Assembly: GCA_947488295.1 (NCBI GenBank)
Contig: CANKYU010000004.1
Span: 434,001 to 498,000, forward strand
From: an uncultured Anderseniella sp.
Lineage (GTDB): Bacteria > Pseudomonadota > Alphaproteobacteria > Rhizobiales > Aestuariivirgaceae
DNA: 64,000 nt
Direction of reading: 5' to 3'
The position numbers and the translations under genes are program-made. The notes under the pieces are model-generated. The model was given only the letters and a program-made list of their open reading frames with translations, had not been told where the DNA came from and made no database searches. Shown here in pieces: positions 19,494 to 29,288 of this stretch (position 1 is the first letter of the stretch; each line of letters begins with the position of its first letter).

Positions 19494-20728
19494 GCTGAAC
19501 CCGGCGTACAATCCATGCGCCAGACAGCCACTTTTCCAAACCCCTTGAGCTCGACCGATCCGGCGCGCTCAAATTTATGGTCCTTTTGCAGCGTCACCTT
19601 GATGTCACCCGTCGTGACCACGCAGCCAGGCGTGCCGATATGTTCAAGCCTTGCTGCAAGGTTTACCGCAGCGCCCCACACGTCATAGGAGTACTTGGAT
19701 TTGCCGACGACGCCGGCCATGATCGGGCCGGATGCCATGCCGATCCGCATTTCCAGATCCACGCCATGGCGTTCACCCACATCGCCGACGACATGCAGCA
19801 TCATCTTGGCAAACCGCGCCATCGCGTCTTCCGGCTGGTATACAGGCGATGGCACACCGGCCACCGCCATATAGGCATCCCCGATGGTCTTGATTTTCTC
19901 GACGCCGTGTTCGGCAGCAAGAGAATCGAACTGCCGGAACATGTCGTCAAGCAGCGCCACGACCCGCACAGCGCCCAGCCGGTTGGACATTTCCACGAAA
20001 CCGACAATATCAGAAAACAGCACCACGACATGCTCATGCGCCTCGGCGATTGTCTCACCGTCATTCACCATCAGGCGTTCGGCAATAGCGTCCGGCATCA
20101 TTGACTTCATAAGTTCCTGCAGGCGCGCCTGGGCCTGCCGTGTCAGGTAGAAGGCGTAGTATATCACCACAAACGTGATCGCCATGATCGATACAATGGC
20201 CGACGCGAAAGTCTGCTCCATGAATGCGGGATCGTCGTGAATGCCCTGGGCCGGCTGCGGCCACAATGTCCAGCTGGCGATAATCAGCGCAGCGCCTGTT
20301 GCGCTGATCAGCGCCACGAGCTTCAACCGCTCCAGCCCGAGAATGGCGAATGCCACCGCGGATGTGCCTATCAGGTTCAGGGCGACGCCGGAATCGCGGC
20401 CCAGCAGACTGGTGAACCAGGTCAGGGAGACAAAAAACACCGCTGTCAGCCACAGGGCAGCGGCGATGCGACCGAACCGGTGAAACGCAGGTGTCATCGC
20501 GGTGCAGACAGCGGAGATCAGATTACCGATCACCAGCGGCATCAGCGATTGCATGTCATGCATGGCATAGGTCACGACAAATCCCAGAGACGACAACGCG
20601 GCCAGATATCCGGTCACATTGGCCACGATCAGGCCAAGCTTGTCCTGTCCGTACCAGTCATCGGTGCCAAGCGTCACCAGCCGCTCGATCCAGGAACCCT
20701 TGTACTTTGCCCTTATGTCGTTGTTCAT
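19490..20728 (-). CDS. Membrane-bound class III adenylate cyclase
   Basis: Makes cAMP from ATP. Residues 35-195 form about six hydrophobic helices; residues 232-405 are the catalytic cyclase domain. Metal-binding aspartates are Asp240 (VVLFSDIVGF) and Asp284 (KIKTIGDAYMAVAG), with Lys280 placed to read adenine. The GMASGPIMAGVVG block and YDVWGAAVNLAARLE, with Asp in the base-reading position, favour adenylate over guanylate cyclase. Both catalytic halves seem complete, so it should be an active homodimer. It is a single-gene unit convergent with DUF427. The CRP/FNR-like site at 13229 would fit a cAMP-using cell, but that is only context. Confidence 0.9.
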   Translation of the reverse strand: MNNDIRAKYKGSWIERLVTLGTDDWYGQDKLGLIVANVTGYLAALSSLGFVVTYAMHDMQSLMPLVIGNLISAVCTAMTPAFHRFGRIAAALWLTAVFFVSLTWFTSLLGRDSGVALNLIGTSAVAFAILGLERLKLVALISATGAALIIASWTLWPQPAQGIHDDPAFMEQTFASAIVSIMAITFVVIYYAFYLTRQAQARLQELMKSMMPDAIAERLMVNDGETIAEAHEHVVVLFSDIVGFVEMSNRLGAVRVVALLDDMFRQFDSLAAEHGVEKIKTIGDAYMAVAGVPSPVYQPEDAMARFAKMMLHVVGDVGERHGVDLEMRIGMASGPIMAGVVGKSKYSYDVWGAAVNLAARLEHIGTPGCVVTTGDIKVTLQKDHKFERAGSVELKGFGKVAVWRMDCTPGSA

Positions 20729-20821
20729 TGTCCGAGCCTTGGAAGCAGCGATGGGTTTCCGGAGATGATGATCTTTGTGCGCGGGACGATAACCTCAAAT
20801 TGACCCAAGGGGAAACAACCC

Positions 20822-22507
20822 TCACTTGTGTTCTTCCACATTGGCCTCAATCAGGGCCTTGTTGTACGCGGCCAGCGCTTCGACCTGATCGACCCAGCCG
20901 AGCAATTCACCAGCTTCGCGTTTGTCGAGCACCGCCAGCCGTGTATAGCCGCCTTCGTCGAAAGTCCGAAGCGCCATTTCGAGGGTATCAGATGGGATCA
21001 GACGCGGCCGGTCGAACAGTTCCGGCGGATCTGCCATCTCTTGTGGCGTAAGCTTGGTCATGAACTCACGCACCGTCCATGTTCGCACAATCCGCAGATG
21101 TGAGCCTTCCCGCAGAAACACCCCGCGCTGCGACAACTGCCAGTCAAAGAAGCTTTTGCCCAGCAAGGCCTGCATGATCATCGATGCGATCGATACCGAC
21201 AGCAACAATGCAATGGTCAGTTCATAACCACCGGTCAGTTCAAACACGATAAGAGCGGTTGAAATCGGCGCTCCAAGGATCGCTCCCGCGACGGCGCCCA
21301 TCCCGAGCAACGCGTACACCCCGTAGTTGGAGGCATAATCCGGCACGGCGCTGCCCGCGATAATACCGAAGGCTCCGCCGGCCATTGCACCTATATACAG
21401 GGACGGTGAAAATACGCCGCCGCCAAACCTGCTTGCCAGCGAAATGGCTGTGGCCACCGTCTTGGCAACCAGCAGTATCAGCAGCCAGACCAGGCCGTAG
21501 CTTTCCTTGATCGCCAGGTTGGTGGCTTCATAGCCAACCCCCAGAACTTCCGGCACCGTGAGTGCCATTGTCCCCACTGCCAATCCACCGAGTGCCGGGC
21601 GCAACCACAGCGGCATGGTGAAGCGCCGGGCACTCCAGTCAGCCGTCATGACGGTCAACTGAAAACACACGGCCACCAGCCCGCAGACGACACCGAGCAG
21701 TGCGAACGCCGGAAACTCCCAATAAGAGGCAATGTGCTGCTCCGACAGGATGAAGGCCGGAAAATCCCCCAGCCAGATGCGGGTGATCAGCGTCGCAGCA
21801 ACAGCAGCCAGCACAGTCGGCACGAACGCCGACAGAGCGAAGTGTCCAAGGATCACCTCATGGGCAAACAGCACACCTGCGATCGGCGCATTGAAGCTGG
21901 CTGACACGGCTGCAGCCGCGCCCGATGCCAGCAGGACACGGCGTGCAGCGGGCGACAAATTGAACTTGCGATCGAGGAAAGCGGCAATCGTTGCGCCAAG
22001 ATGTACTGCCGGTCCCTCACGGCCAACGCTGGCACCGGAACCAATGGAGATCGCCGATGTGACGGCTGACACCAGGCCGGCGCGCAGTGAAATGTCGGCC
22101 CGGTGCAGCGCACCGGCCTCGATTACATCGGAAATGCCGTGCGCACGGCGCTCCTTGATGAACTTCCAGATGATCAGCCCGACGATCAGCCCACCCAGTG
22201 TTGGCCCGGCAACAACAATCCAGGGCGCTTTGAAACTGGCAAGCGTGCCCACGACATTTTCACTGGAGTTGCCCAGCCACAGCCATTGCACGTACCCGAT
22301 GCCCAGCCTGAACGCCAGAATGGCAAACGCGCCGACAACTCCGATGATCAGCGCAAGCGCCCACACAAGCGGATGACGCGCAGCCCAAAAGGCGCGCATT
22401 TGCGGCAGGGTGAGCTCACCCAGCGTTGTAAATATTCTGTCCCGCAGTTCGCCCATCGGCGAGCCCCACGTTATTGTATCAGCCCCAATCGCGCGAGACT
22501 TCAACAT
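20822..22507 (-). CDS. ClC-family chloride channel/transporter with C-terminal CBS-like region
   Basis: A 561-residue membrane protein. The ion-gate motif GREGPAVHLG (gating Glu) and GGGVFSPSLYIG are present. In place of the usual GSGIP motif it has AHGISDVIEA. In the helix that carries the inner proton glutamate of ClC antiporters the sequence reads APIAGVLFAHEVIL: Glu then Val where antiporters have Glu-Glu. Eukaryotic ClC channels also have Val there, so passive conduction is plausible. The last 100 residues (PPELFDRPRLIPSDTLEMALRTFDEGGYTRLAVLD...) look like a CBS motif. The start may also be the internal ATG 17 codons in (MGELRDRIF). Confidence 0.9.
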   Translation of the reverse strand: MLKSRAIGADTITWGSPMGELRDRIFTTLGELTLPQMRAFWAARHPLVWALALIIGVVGAFAILAFRLGIGYVQWLWLGNSSENVVGTLASFKAPWIVVAGPTLGGLIVGLIIWKFIKERRAHGISDVIEAGALHRADISLRAGLVSAVTSAISIGSGASVGREGPAVHLGATIAAFLDRKFNLSPAARRVLLASGAAAAVSASFNAPIAGVLFAHEVILGHFALSAFVPTVLAAVAATLITRIWLGDFPAFILSEQHIASYWEFPAFALLGVVCGLVAVCFQLTVMTADWSARRFTMPLWLRPALGGLAVGTMALTVPEVLGVGYEATNLAIKESYGLVWLLILLVAKTVATAISLASRFGGGVFSPSLYIGAMAGGAFGIIAGSAVPDYASNYGVYALLGMGAVAGAILGAPISTALIVFELTGGYELTIALLLSVSIASMIMQALLGKSFFDWQLSQRGVFLREGSHLRIVRTWTVREFMTKLTPQEMADPPELFDRPRLIPSDTLEMALRTFDEGGYTRLAVLDKREAGELLGWVDQVEALAAYNKALIEANVEEHK

Positions 22508-22540
22508 GTTAGCCCGGGGTGATGCAAGCGTTACGGGATG

Positions 22541-23023
22541 TTACTTCCTGATGATACCGATTTTGTGACCCACCTGCGGTGGAACGGGCAAGCCCGCGTG
22601 CGCTTCATGCATGGCGGTGATCCGGTTCATGATGGTCTCGGGAAACGGCGCCGACTTCTTCGCTTTCATGTCCACATGCATGCATATGGCCTCCATGGTG
22701 GCCGACAGCCAGCCCTCTTCGGCGTGAAACATCTCCTGCACGTAATGCATCCGCTTGGCATCGTAATCGAGCATCTGCACGGTTACCTTCACCTTATGGT
22801 CGGCATGAAGTTCGCGAATGTATGTCGTGTGAGCTTCAAGGGTGAAAAACGATGCCCCGGATTTGAGATATTCCGGTCCCAGGCCCACCAGTTCAAACGC
22901 CTCGTCGCAGGTACGGTCGAACAGAACCCCGTAATATGCCATGTTGAAATGGCCATTGTAATCGATCCAGTCGTCTTCGACCGTCTTGATGCTGCCCACA
23001 AAGGGCCGTCCATAGTCCGTCAT
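22541..23023 (-). CDS. Acyl-CoA thioesterase (hot-dog fold, 4HBT)
   Basis: A 160-residue hot-dog protein from the ATG at 23023. WIDYNGHFNMAYYGVLFDRTCDEAFE is the 4-hydroxybenzoyl-CoA-thioesterase signature with the Asp-x-x-x-His pair (DYNGHFN). In some proteobacteria this subgroup sits in carnitine catabolism operons, but here it stands alone and divergent from a D-lactate dehydrogenase, so the acyl substrate is open. The longer frame up to 23158 is upstream DNA. Confidence 0.82.
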   Translation of the reverse strand: MTDYGRPFVGSIKTVEDDWIDYNGHFNMAYYGVLFDRTCDEAFELVGLGPEYLKSGASFFTLEAHTTYIRELHADHKVKVTVQMLDYDAKRMHYVQEMFHAEEGWLSATMEAICMHVDMKAKKSAPFPETIMNRITAMHEAHAGLPVPPQVGHKIGIIRK

Positions 23024-23156
23024 TGTATTATTTGCTCCAAATGCTCGGGATTGTGACTGTAAAACTAGTGCGCAAATCCCAAGACCCGGTATAGTGCAAG
23101 CGGCAGGATACGTGGAGTCTGAAAAACCGGGCTTCAAAATCAGGATGGAAATGATC

Positions 23157-24554
23157 ATGTCTGTTCAAACCATGGAACGCCGAAACTCGGTGTCACAGGC
23201 CATCGCCGAAATCACTGAAGTCCTGGGCGACAGGATATCGACGTCACAGGCCGTTCGTGACCAGCACGGCAAGGATACCACCTGGAATCCCGGCCATGCG
23301 CCGGACGCGGTTGCTTTTATCAATGATACCGAAGAAGTGCAGAAGGTCGTACAGATATGCGCAAAGTACGAAGTGCCGGTCATCCCCTATGGCACCGGCA
23401 CGTCACTGGAAGGCCACATCACCTGCCCGCATGGCGGTATTTCCATAGATATGAATAACATGAACCAAGTTCTTGAAGTAAACTCTCAGGATTTCGATGT
23501 GCGTGTGCAGCCTGGCGTCACCCGCAAGCAGCTCAACGAATTCATTCGCGACCAGGGCCTGTTCTTCCCTATTGACCCGGGCGCCGACGCATCGCTCGGC
23601 GGCATGACCGCCACCCGCGCGTCCGGCACCAACGCGGTACGCTACGGCACCATGCGCGACAACGTACTGTCACTGACCGCAGTGATGGCGAACGGCGAGA
23701 TTGTACGCACTGCACGGCGGGCCAAGAAATCGTCCGCCGGATATGACCTGACCCGCCTCATGGTCGGATCCGAAGGTACACTGGGCGTCATCACCGAAAT
23801 CTGCCTGAAGCTGCATGGTATACCGGAATCAATTGCCGCCGGCGTGTGTCCGTTCCCTTCGGTGGAGGCGGCCTGTGATGCAGCCATAACCTGCATCCAG
23901 ATGGGTGTTCCCATCGCGCGGGTGGAATTGATCGATGCTGAAAACCTGAAAGCGTTCAACGCTTATTCCAATCTTGGCCTTAAGGAAGTGCCGACGCTGT
24001 TTGTGGAATTTCACGGCACCGAGGCCGGCGCACGCGAACAGATCGACACGTTTGCGTCTATAGCCGAAGAGCTTGGCGGCGGCCCCTTCGACTGGGCCAC
24101 GAACGAAGAAGACCGCCATAAGCTGTGGCAGGCGCGCCATGACGGCTATTGGGCGATCAAGTCCATGGTGCCGGGCAAGGAATCGCTGGGCACAGATGTG
24201 TGCGTGCCCATTTCAAGACTTGCCGAATGCGTGGAGGAAACCCGTCTGGACCTGGAGAAACACGGTCTGTACGGTCCCATACTCGGTCATGTCGGCGACG
24301 GGAATTTCCACGTCGTGCTGTTTTGTGATCGTGACGACGCTGCAGAAGTCAAAGCCACCGAAGAGTTCCTCTACCGTCTCGCCATGCGCGCCATCGCCAT
24401 GGACGGGACCTGCACCGGAGAACACGGCATCGGCTCGGGCAAGCGGAAATTTCTTGAAGCAGAGCATGGCCCGGGCGTCGCCGTGATGCGTGCCATCAAG
24501 CAGGCGCTCGATCCGAAGAACATAATGAATCCGGGCAAGATACTGCCCCAGTAA
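23157..24554 (+). CDS. FAD-linked D-lactate dehydrogenase / glycolate oxidase-type oxidase
   Basis: A 465-residue flavoprotein of the VAO/GlcD family. The N-terminal FAD-binding domain has PVIPYGTGTSLEGHI, IDPGADASLGGMTATRASGTNAVRYG and VGSEGTLGVITE; the C-terminal domain ends with LGHVGDGNFHV and GTCTGEHGIGSGKR, the signature of D-lactate dehydrogenases (cytochrome) and GlcD. I choose the ATG at 23157 because AGGATGGA lies at the right distance; ATGs at 23145 and 23151 are possible. As no GlcE/GlcF follow, D-lactate or another D-2-hydroxy acid is likelier than glycolate. Confidence 0.88.
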   Translation: MSVQTMERRNSVSQAIAEITEVLGDRISTSQAVRDQHGKDTTWNPGHAPDAVAFINDTEEVQKVVQICAKYEVPVIPYGTGTSLEGHITCPHGGISIDMNNMNQVLEVNSQDFDVRVQPGVTRKQLNEFIRDQGLFFPIDPGADASLGGMTATRASGTNAVRYGTMRDNVLSLTAVMANGEIVRTARRAKKSSAGYDLTRLMVGSEGTLGVITEICLKLHGIPESIAAGVCPFPSVEAACDAAITCIQMGVPIARVELIDAENLKAFNAYSNLGLKEVPTLFVEFHGTEAGAREQIDTFASIAEELGGGPFDWATNEEDRHKLWQARHDGYWAIKSMVPGKESLGTDVCVPISRLAECVEETRLDLEKHGLYGPILGHVGDGNFHVVLFCDRDDAAEVKATEEFLYRLAMRAIAMDGTCTGEHGIGSGKRKFLEAEHGPGVAVMRAIKQALDPKNIMNPGKILPQ

Positions 24555-24614
24555 AGTGACTGTGACGTTATTGAATTTTGTTGACCATTCTTTTCCGTGG
24601 GCCGGTAGCCAGCC

Positions 24615-27600
24615 GTGAATATTATTAGATCACCGCTCCTGATTTTAGGCATCCTGATCATCCTTGTGACAGGCGCGCTTGGCGTTGGCCCGTTGCTGGT
24701 GAACTGGAACAGCTACAAAGCGGATTTCCAGCGCCAGGCAAGCCTGCTGATTGGCCGGCAGGTCACCATCGACGGGCCAGTCACCGTCAGGCTGTTTCCC
24801 TGGCCTCGCCTCACCGCAGCCAATGTCCGGGTTACCAATCCGCCAGGATCGATGCTGGCAGACATGATCCAGATCGAGAAAGTGGACGCAGAAATCGCGG
24901 CCGCCCCGTTGTTGTCCGGGCAGTTTTCCCTGAGCAAACTGACACTGGTGCGCCCGGTTGCCTCATTCGAGCGGCTGGCCGCCGGAGGCGTCAGCTGGAA
25001 TTTCAAGCCGACCCACTCCATTGTGGGACTTCCCGGCGCCGAGCAGGTGGCCGTGTCCGGTATCGACATTGTCGACGGGCGGATATTCTTTGGCGACGGC
25101 AGGCGTGGCGGGTTATCCGAAATGACCGCTGTCCAGGGACGACTCAAGGCACCTGCGCTTGACGGTCCGTGGCGGGCGGACATAACCGCTACCCAGTCAG
25201 GCGCGCCTCTGGCATTGACGATATCAACCAGCAAGTACCGCAGGGGCAAGCCCCTCAAGGTATCCGCGGCAATATCGCCACGCGGCGATGCCGGCTTCAT
25301 GTGGGCATTTGACGGTGAGACCCTGCGCGATGACGGCAAGGTCACCGGCCGGGTTACCGTGCAGCCCGCCCGCCAACCCAATGGCAAGGCAAACCCCCTG
25401 AACGCCAACATGCAGGTCCGGGTGTCCGGCGACGTCACAGCCGATTTCGATCTGGTAAAACTCGAGAACATCGAAGTGGTGCCTGCAAACGACCTTACCG
25501 GGCGCAACCTCATGACCGGCGAGGCATCGGTAAAACTGGGTTCACGGTTCATAGTCACAACCAGCCTCGAAGCAGCGGCGATCGATCTGGATGAGCTGGT
25601 CGGGCGCAACGTGTTTTCAGAGCTTGGCAGCGGTGAGCAGCTCTATGCCGTTTCAAACCTGCTTTCCGCCCTGCCGTCAAACACACAGGTGCGCTTTGAT
25701 GCCGGCATTACCAGCCTGATCACCGGTGGTGAAACCCTGTCAAAGGCACGCCTGAGTGGCGATATTTCACCACAGGCCATGCGCATCACGGAAGCTTCCG
25801 CAAGCTTGCCCGGGCAGACCCGGGCGCGCTTTGCCGGAGTTATATTGCCGGCCGACAGCGACGGACTGCCGCAACTGGCCGGTGAACTTGAGGTCAAGTC
25901 AGGCTCGCTGCGTGAGTTCGTGATCTGGGCTGCCCCGGAAAAGGCAAAGGCAGTCAAACAGGTCTGGTCCGGTGCCCGTGGCCGCGCCGAACTGCGCACG
26001 CTTGTGGGTTGGACGCCGGTCGCACTTCGCCTGACCGGCACCAAAGCCAGTCTGGACGATGCCAGTGCAACCGGTTCATTCAGCCTGTACGGAGGCGACA
26101 GTCCATCGCTGAGCATTCGGCTGCTGGCTGATACCATCAACGTAGACCGTTATGCACCTCGCGGATTTTCAACCAGCGCCATCGAGGACGGAACCGTAGC
26201 CGGCCTGACCGATCTGGCAGCGAACGCGCTGGCGTTCGGTGATGCCCACATCACCATCCAGACCGACACCCTGCTGCTGCGTGGCGTAGAGGCGCAGGAT
26301 ATCGCCATTGATGTCGATATGTCGGAGGGTGCGGTGGAACTTCGCACCATTGAGATCGGCGGCATCGGTGATGCGCGCCTTGATATTGCCGGCGTGCTGA
26401 ACTTTCCCGAGCAAGGCATAACCGGATCCGTATCGGGTGATTTCAAGGCGACCGACCCCCGTCCCTTCCTGCGCCTGATTGGCGTAATGGATGCCAACCT
26501 TGCATCCACCCCGTGGGCCAGACGTCTCGGCCCGGTCGACCTCAGGGTTCTGAGTGAGATGAGTACTGGCAGCACCAACAAGTTCACCATCGCGGCAAAC
26601 GGGAAAGCCGCTGGCGCGGACATTGCCCTCACCGGCGGTTTTGACGGCAAGTTTGCTGAATGGCGTGATGGCGACACCCGGATCACCGGCTCGGTCAGCG
26701 GAACCACCAGCCAGGGCATTCTGGCGCTTGCCGGACTGCAGCCTCTGACCGGCGGCTCCGAGCCTGCCAGCCTGAAGATGGCCTTTGCCGGAAAGCCGTC
26801 TTCTGCGCTGACCGGCACATCGCAACTGTCTCTCCTGTCCGGCACACTGGGCTTTGACGGCGGCATCACGGTGAGCCCTCAAGGTGACATCAGCGCCGCC
26901 GGAGCCCTGAAGCTGATGGCTCCCGACATCACGCCCCTGGCGTCTGCAGTCGGCCTTGCCGTACCGGCATGGCCGGCAGAGATAGACCGCAAATTCGTCG
27001 CGAGCGCCGATGCTGTGATATCGCCGGGTACGCTCAAGCTGTCAGATCTGAAGGCTGCCATGCCGCTCAACACGATTGCCGGCAATGCGACGGTGACAGG
27101 CAGGATAAAAGCACCGCTTGTCGATGGCGAATTGACGGTTCAGACCCTCGACCTCGGCTGGCTGACATCCAGCATGGTGATGCCCGCCGGAAGCAGCCCG
27201 GTGCGCGCAGCCAGCACCTTTGACACGACCCGTCTGGGATGGCTTAACCGGTCGCTGACGATTTCCGCGCAACGCGCTGCATTGATGCCGGGCCTGGCGT
27301 TGAACAACGCCCGCACTGATCTCAAGCGCGCGAGCCCTGAAACGGTAAATGTCAGCGTCACCGGAGACACCAGCTCAGATCGCAGGTTTTCGATGTTCGT
27401 GGCCGCCCGGAATACCGGCCCCCTGCTCAACCTGTCGGGAAAACTTGATGCCACGCTTGCGCTGGCTGACCTGTTGCAGACGGCGGACGGGCAGGATGCG
27501 ATGAGCGGCGACATCAACCTGCAGCTGGACTTTGACGGCGACGGACGTTCGCCCGGCGGTCTGGTCAGCCAGCTGACCGGAAACGGACGCATCGTACCGA

Positions 27601-28325
27601 CATCACTCACATTGCCCAGGTTCAATTTATCCGGCGTAACCCGTCGTCTTGCAGCAATCGAGAACGTGAATACAATTGACGGCACCATCAATTCGGCACT
27701 GTCACAAGGCGGTACGATTGTGAACGCAAAGCCGGCTGAAGCAACCCTGCAGAACGGCAATTTGAGAACCGGCAATATTCCGATCAGCACGGAAACGGCC
27801 AATGGCACCCTGCGCCTGTCGGCGGATTTCAGCGGGCAGAAGGCGCGCGCGGATGTGTCGCTCAAACAGAAGATAGGCGACAACGAGGTGCCGGGCATCG
27901 CCATGCGTCTTGCAGGTCATCCTCTGTCACTGAAGCGCACCTATGACACCTCCGCGCTGAAATCCTGGGTCGTGGTCAGCGTGTTGCAGAAGGGCATGGA
28001 CCGGCTTGAAGAACTGCAACGCGAAGAACAGCGCCTGATCGAGGAAGAACACAGATATCGTGAGGAGCAGGAAGCTCGCGAGGCAGAGCGCAAGCGCAAG
28101 CTTGAAGAAGCGAGACAAGCCGCTGCACGCCGTGCCCGCGAGGAGGAAGAACGCATCAATGCCCTTGAAGGTGCCGGCAGCCGCACGATCACCATCGAGC
28201 AACAGCGCCTGAAAGACCTGATCGAGGAAAACATCCCGCTTGAAATTCCCGATGCCGCAATTATCAAACCGCAGAACTCCGGCCTGCTGAGCATCCAGCC
28301 GGCCCAGCCGGCAAATCCGAACTAG
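24615..28325 (+). CDS. AsmA-family protein with C-terminal coiled coil
   Basis: A 1236-residue envelope protein that starts at a GTG. An N-terminal membrane anchor (LLILGILIILVTGALGVGPLLVNW) is followed by the AsmA domain opening (FQRQASLLIGRQVTIDGPVTVRLFPWPRLTAANVRV) and long beta-rich repeats. The AsmA C-terminal block lies near residues 970-1120. Uncommonly, residues 1135-1195 are a long charged coiled coil (Glu/Arg/Lys-rich), then a short conserved-looking tail with LKDLIEENIPLEIPD. Family members are bridge-like proteins thought to move phospholipid between the membranes. Single-gene unit. Confidence 0.88.
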   Translation: MNIIRSPLLILGILIILVTGALGVGPLLVNWNSYKADFQRQASLLIGRQVTIDGPVTVRLFPWPRLTAANVRVTNPPGSMLADMIQIEKVDAEIAAAPLLSGQFSLSKLTLVRPVASFERLAAGGVSWNFKPTHSIVGLPGAEQVAVSGIDIVDGRIFFGDGRRGGLSEMTAVQGRLKAPALDGPWRADITATQSGAPLALTISTSKYRRGKPLKVSAAISPRGDAGFMWAFDGETLRDDGKVTGRVTVQPARQPNGKANPLNANMQVRVSGDVTADFDLVKLENIEVVPANDLTGRNLMTGEASVKLGSRFIVTTSLEAAAIDLDELVGRNVFSELGSGEQLYAVSNLLSALPSNTQVRFDAGITSLITGGETLSKARLSGDISPQAMRITEASASLPGQTRARFAGVILPADSDGLPQLAGELEVKSGSLREFVIWAAPEKAKAVKQVWSGARGRAELRTLVGWTPVALRLTGTKASLDDASATGSFSLYGGDSPSLSIRLLADTINVDRYAPRGFSTSAIEDGTVAGLTDLAANALAFGDAHITIQTDTLLLRGVEAQDIAIDVDMSEGAVELRTIEIGGIGDARLDIAGVLNFPEQGITGSVSGDFKATDPRPFLRLIGVMDANLASTPWARRLGPVDLRVLSEMSTGSTNKFTIAANGKAAGADIALTGGFDGKFAEWRDGDTRITGSVSGTTSQGILALAGLQPLTGGSEPASLKMAFAGKPSSALTGTSQLSLLSGTLGFDGGITVSPQGDISAAGALKLMAPDITPLASAVGLAVPAWPAEIDRKFVASADAVISPGTLKLSDLKAAMPLNTIAGNATVTGRIKAPLVDGELTVQTLDLGWLTSSMVMPAGSSPVRAASTFDTTRLGWLNRSLTISAQRAALMPGLALNNARTDLKRASPETVNVSVTGDTSSDRRFSMFVAARNTGPLLNLSGKLDATLALADLLQTADGQDAMSGDINLQLDFDGDGRSPGGLVSQLTGNGRIVPTSLTLPRFNLSGVTRRLAAIENVNTIDGTINSALSQGGTIVNAKPAEATLQNGNLRTGNIPISTETANGTLRLSADFSGQKARADVSLKQKIGDNEVPGIAMRLAGHPLSLKRTYDTSALKSWVVVSVLQKGMDRLEELQREEQRLIEEEHRYREEQEAREAERKRKLEEARQAAARRAREEEERINALEGAGSRTITIEQQRLKDLIEENIPLEIPDAAIIKPQNSGLLSIQPAQPANPN

Positions 28326-28355
28326 AGCTCTTTCGAAATCAGTTTGGCTGCCCGT

Positions 28356-29192
28356 TCAGATAGACTGGTGAATGTGCTCCAGCCACGGGTGTTCCTGAGC
28401 ACTTGCCGTTCGCCAGCTGAAGTGGACGGCGCGTGAAAACGCCGGCACGTCCTGCACCACATGCAGCCGGCCCTCAGCAACATGGGGTTCACACATCCGC
28501 CAAGGCAGGAAAGCGGAGCCGCCGTTGCGCAACAGGTAATTCAGCGCCCAACTGCTTGAACCAAACGCGATACGGGCTGTGTTGTCTGTTGGCCAGACAA
28601 GCGAGTGCCGACGCCTGAAGTCAGCTCCCAGGTCCACAAAAATGTAATTGTCATCCCACTCCACTGCCGCGCGGGGATCGCTGGACACCTGCACCAGTTG
28701 ATCCCGGGCGAGCTCACAAGAAACGATGTCATCGCCGGCGACCGGCAGCAACGTAATGGCGGCATCGACCAGTCCGCTATTGAGCCACCGGCTTATGTCG
28801 GCGTGATCACCCGGCCAGGCCTCGAATGCAATGTCCTGTTGCGCCGCTCGGGCCCTGTCAATCCAGAGATCACCCAGGCCTGTCCACAACTCATCCTGAG
28901 CCGCCAGTGAAACCATGCCGGAAAATCCACTGGGCAGTCCTACCGCCTTACGCCCCTGCTCCCAGGTCCTCACCATCAATTCCGCATGACGCTGGAATGC
29001 AAAGCCTGCCTTGGTCAGCTGTGCGCCTTTGCGCGAGCGCACCAGCAGCGCCTGCCCCAGTTCGGCATCCAGCACATCAAGTCTGGCTGTAACCGTTGAC
29101 TGGGTGACATTCATGAGGTCGGCAGCCTTGTTCAGATTTCCTGTCTGAACAACCGCCAGGAAGGTTCTCAGTGTCACAAGGTTCATGGTCAT
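28356..29192 (-). CDS. LysR-family transcriptional regulator
   Basis: A 278-residue regulator. The winged-helix part reads VTLRTFLAVVQTGNLNKAADLMNVTQSTVTARLDVLDAELG, followed by an effector-binding domain. It is divergent from the flavin monooxygenase operon, with 96 bp between starts, the standard arrangement for a LysR protein that controls its neighbour. An inverted repeat TTCGA-N5-TCGAA (29196-29210) lies right at its start. The start could be the second ATG (29186). Confidence 0.9.
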   Translation of the reverse strand: MTMNLVTLRTFLAVVQTGNLNKAADLMNVTQSTVTARLDVLDAELGQALLVRSRKGAQLTKAGFAFQRHAELMVRTWEQGRKAVGLPSGFSGMVSLAAQDELWTGLGDLWIDRARAAQQDIAFEAWPGDHADISRWLNSGLVDAAITLLPVAGDDIVSCELARDQLVQVSSDPRAAVEWDDNYIFVDLGADFRRRHSLVWPTDNTARIAFGSSSWALNYLLRNGGSAFLPWRMCEPHVAEGRLHVVQDVPAFSRAVHFSWRTASAQEHPWLEHIHQSI

Positions 29193-29195
29193 AAA

Positions 29196-29210
29196 TTCGA
29201 AAAAATCGAA
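29196..29210. promoter_or_regulatory. Inverted repeat TTCGA-N5-TCGAA at the LysR start
   Basis: Perfect 5-bp arms around AAAAA, 4 bp from the LysR start codon and 79 bp from the divergent monooxygenase start. Candidate autoregulatory LysR site, although it is not of the T-N11-A form. Confidence 0.4.
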
Positions 29211-29288
29211 CTACATGTCAAATATTATTCGTTTTACCACATCATTGGTGTCCGGCATCATGATGCGAACATCAGCCGGAGCAACCCG

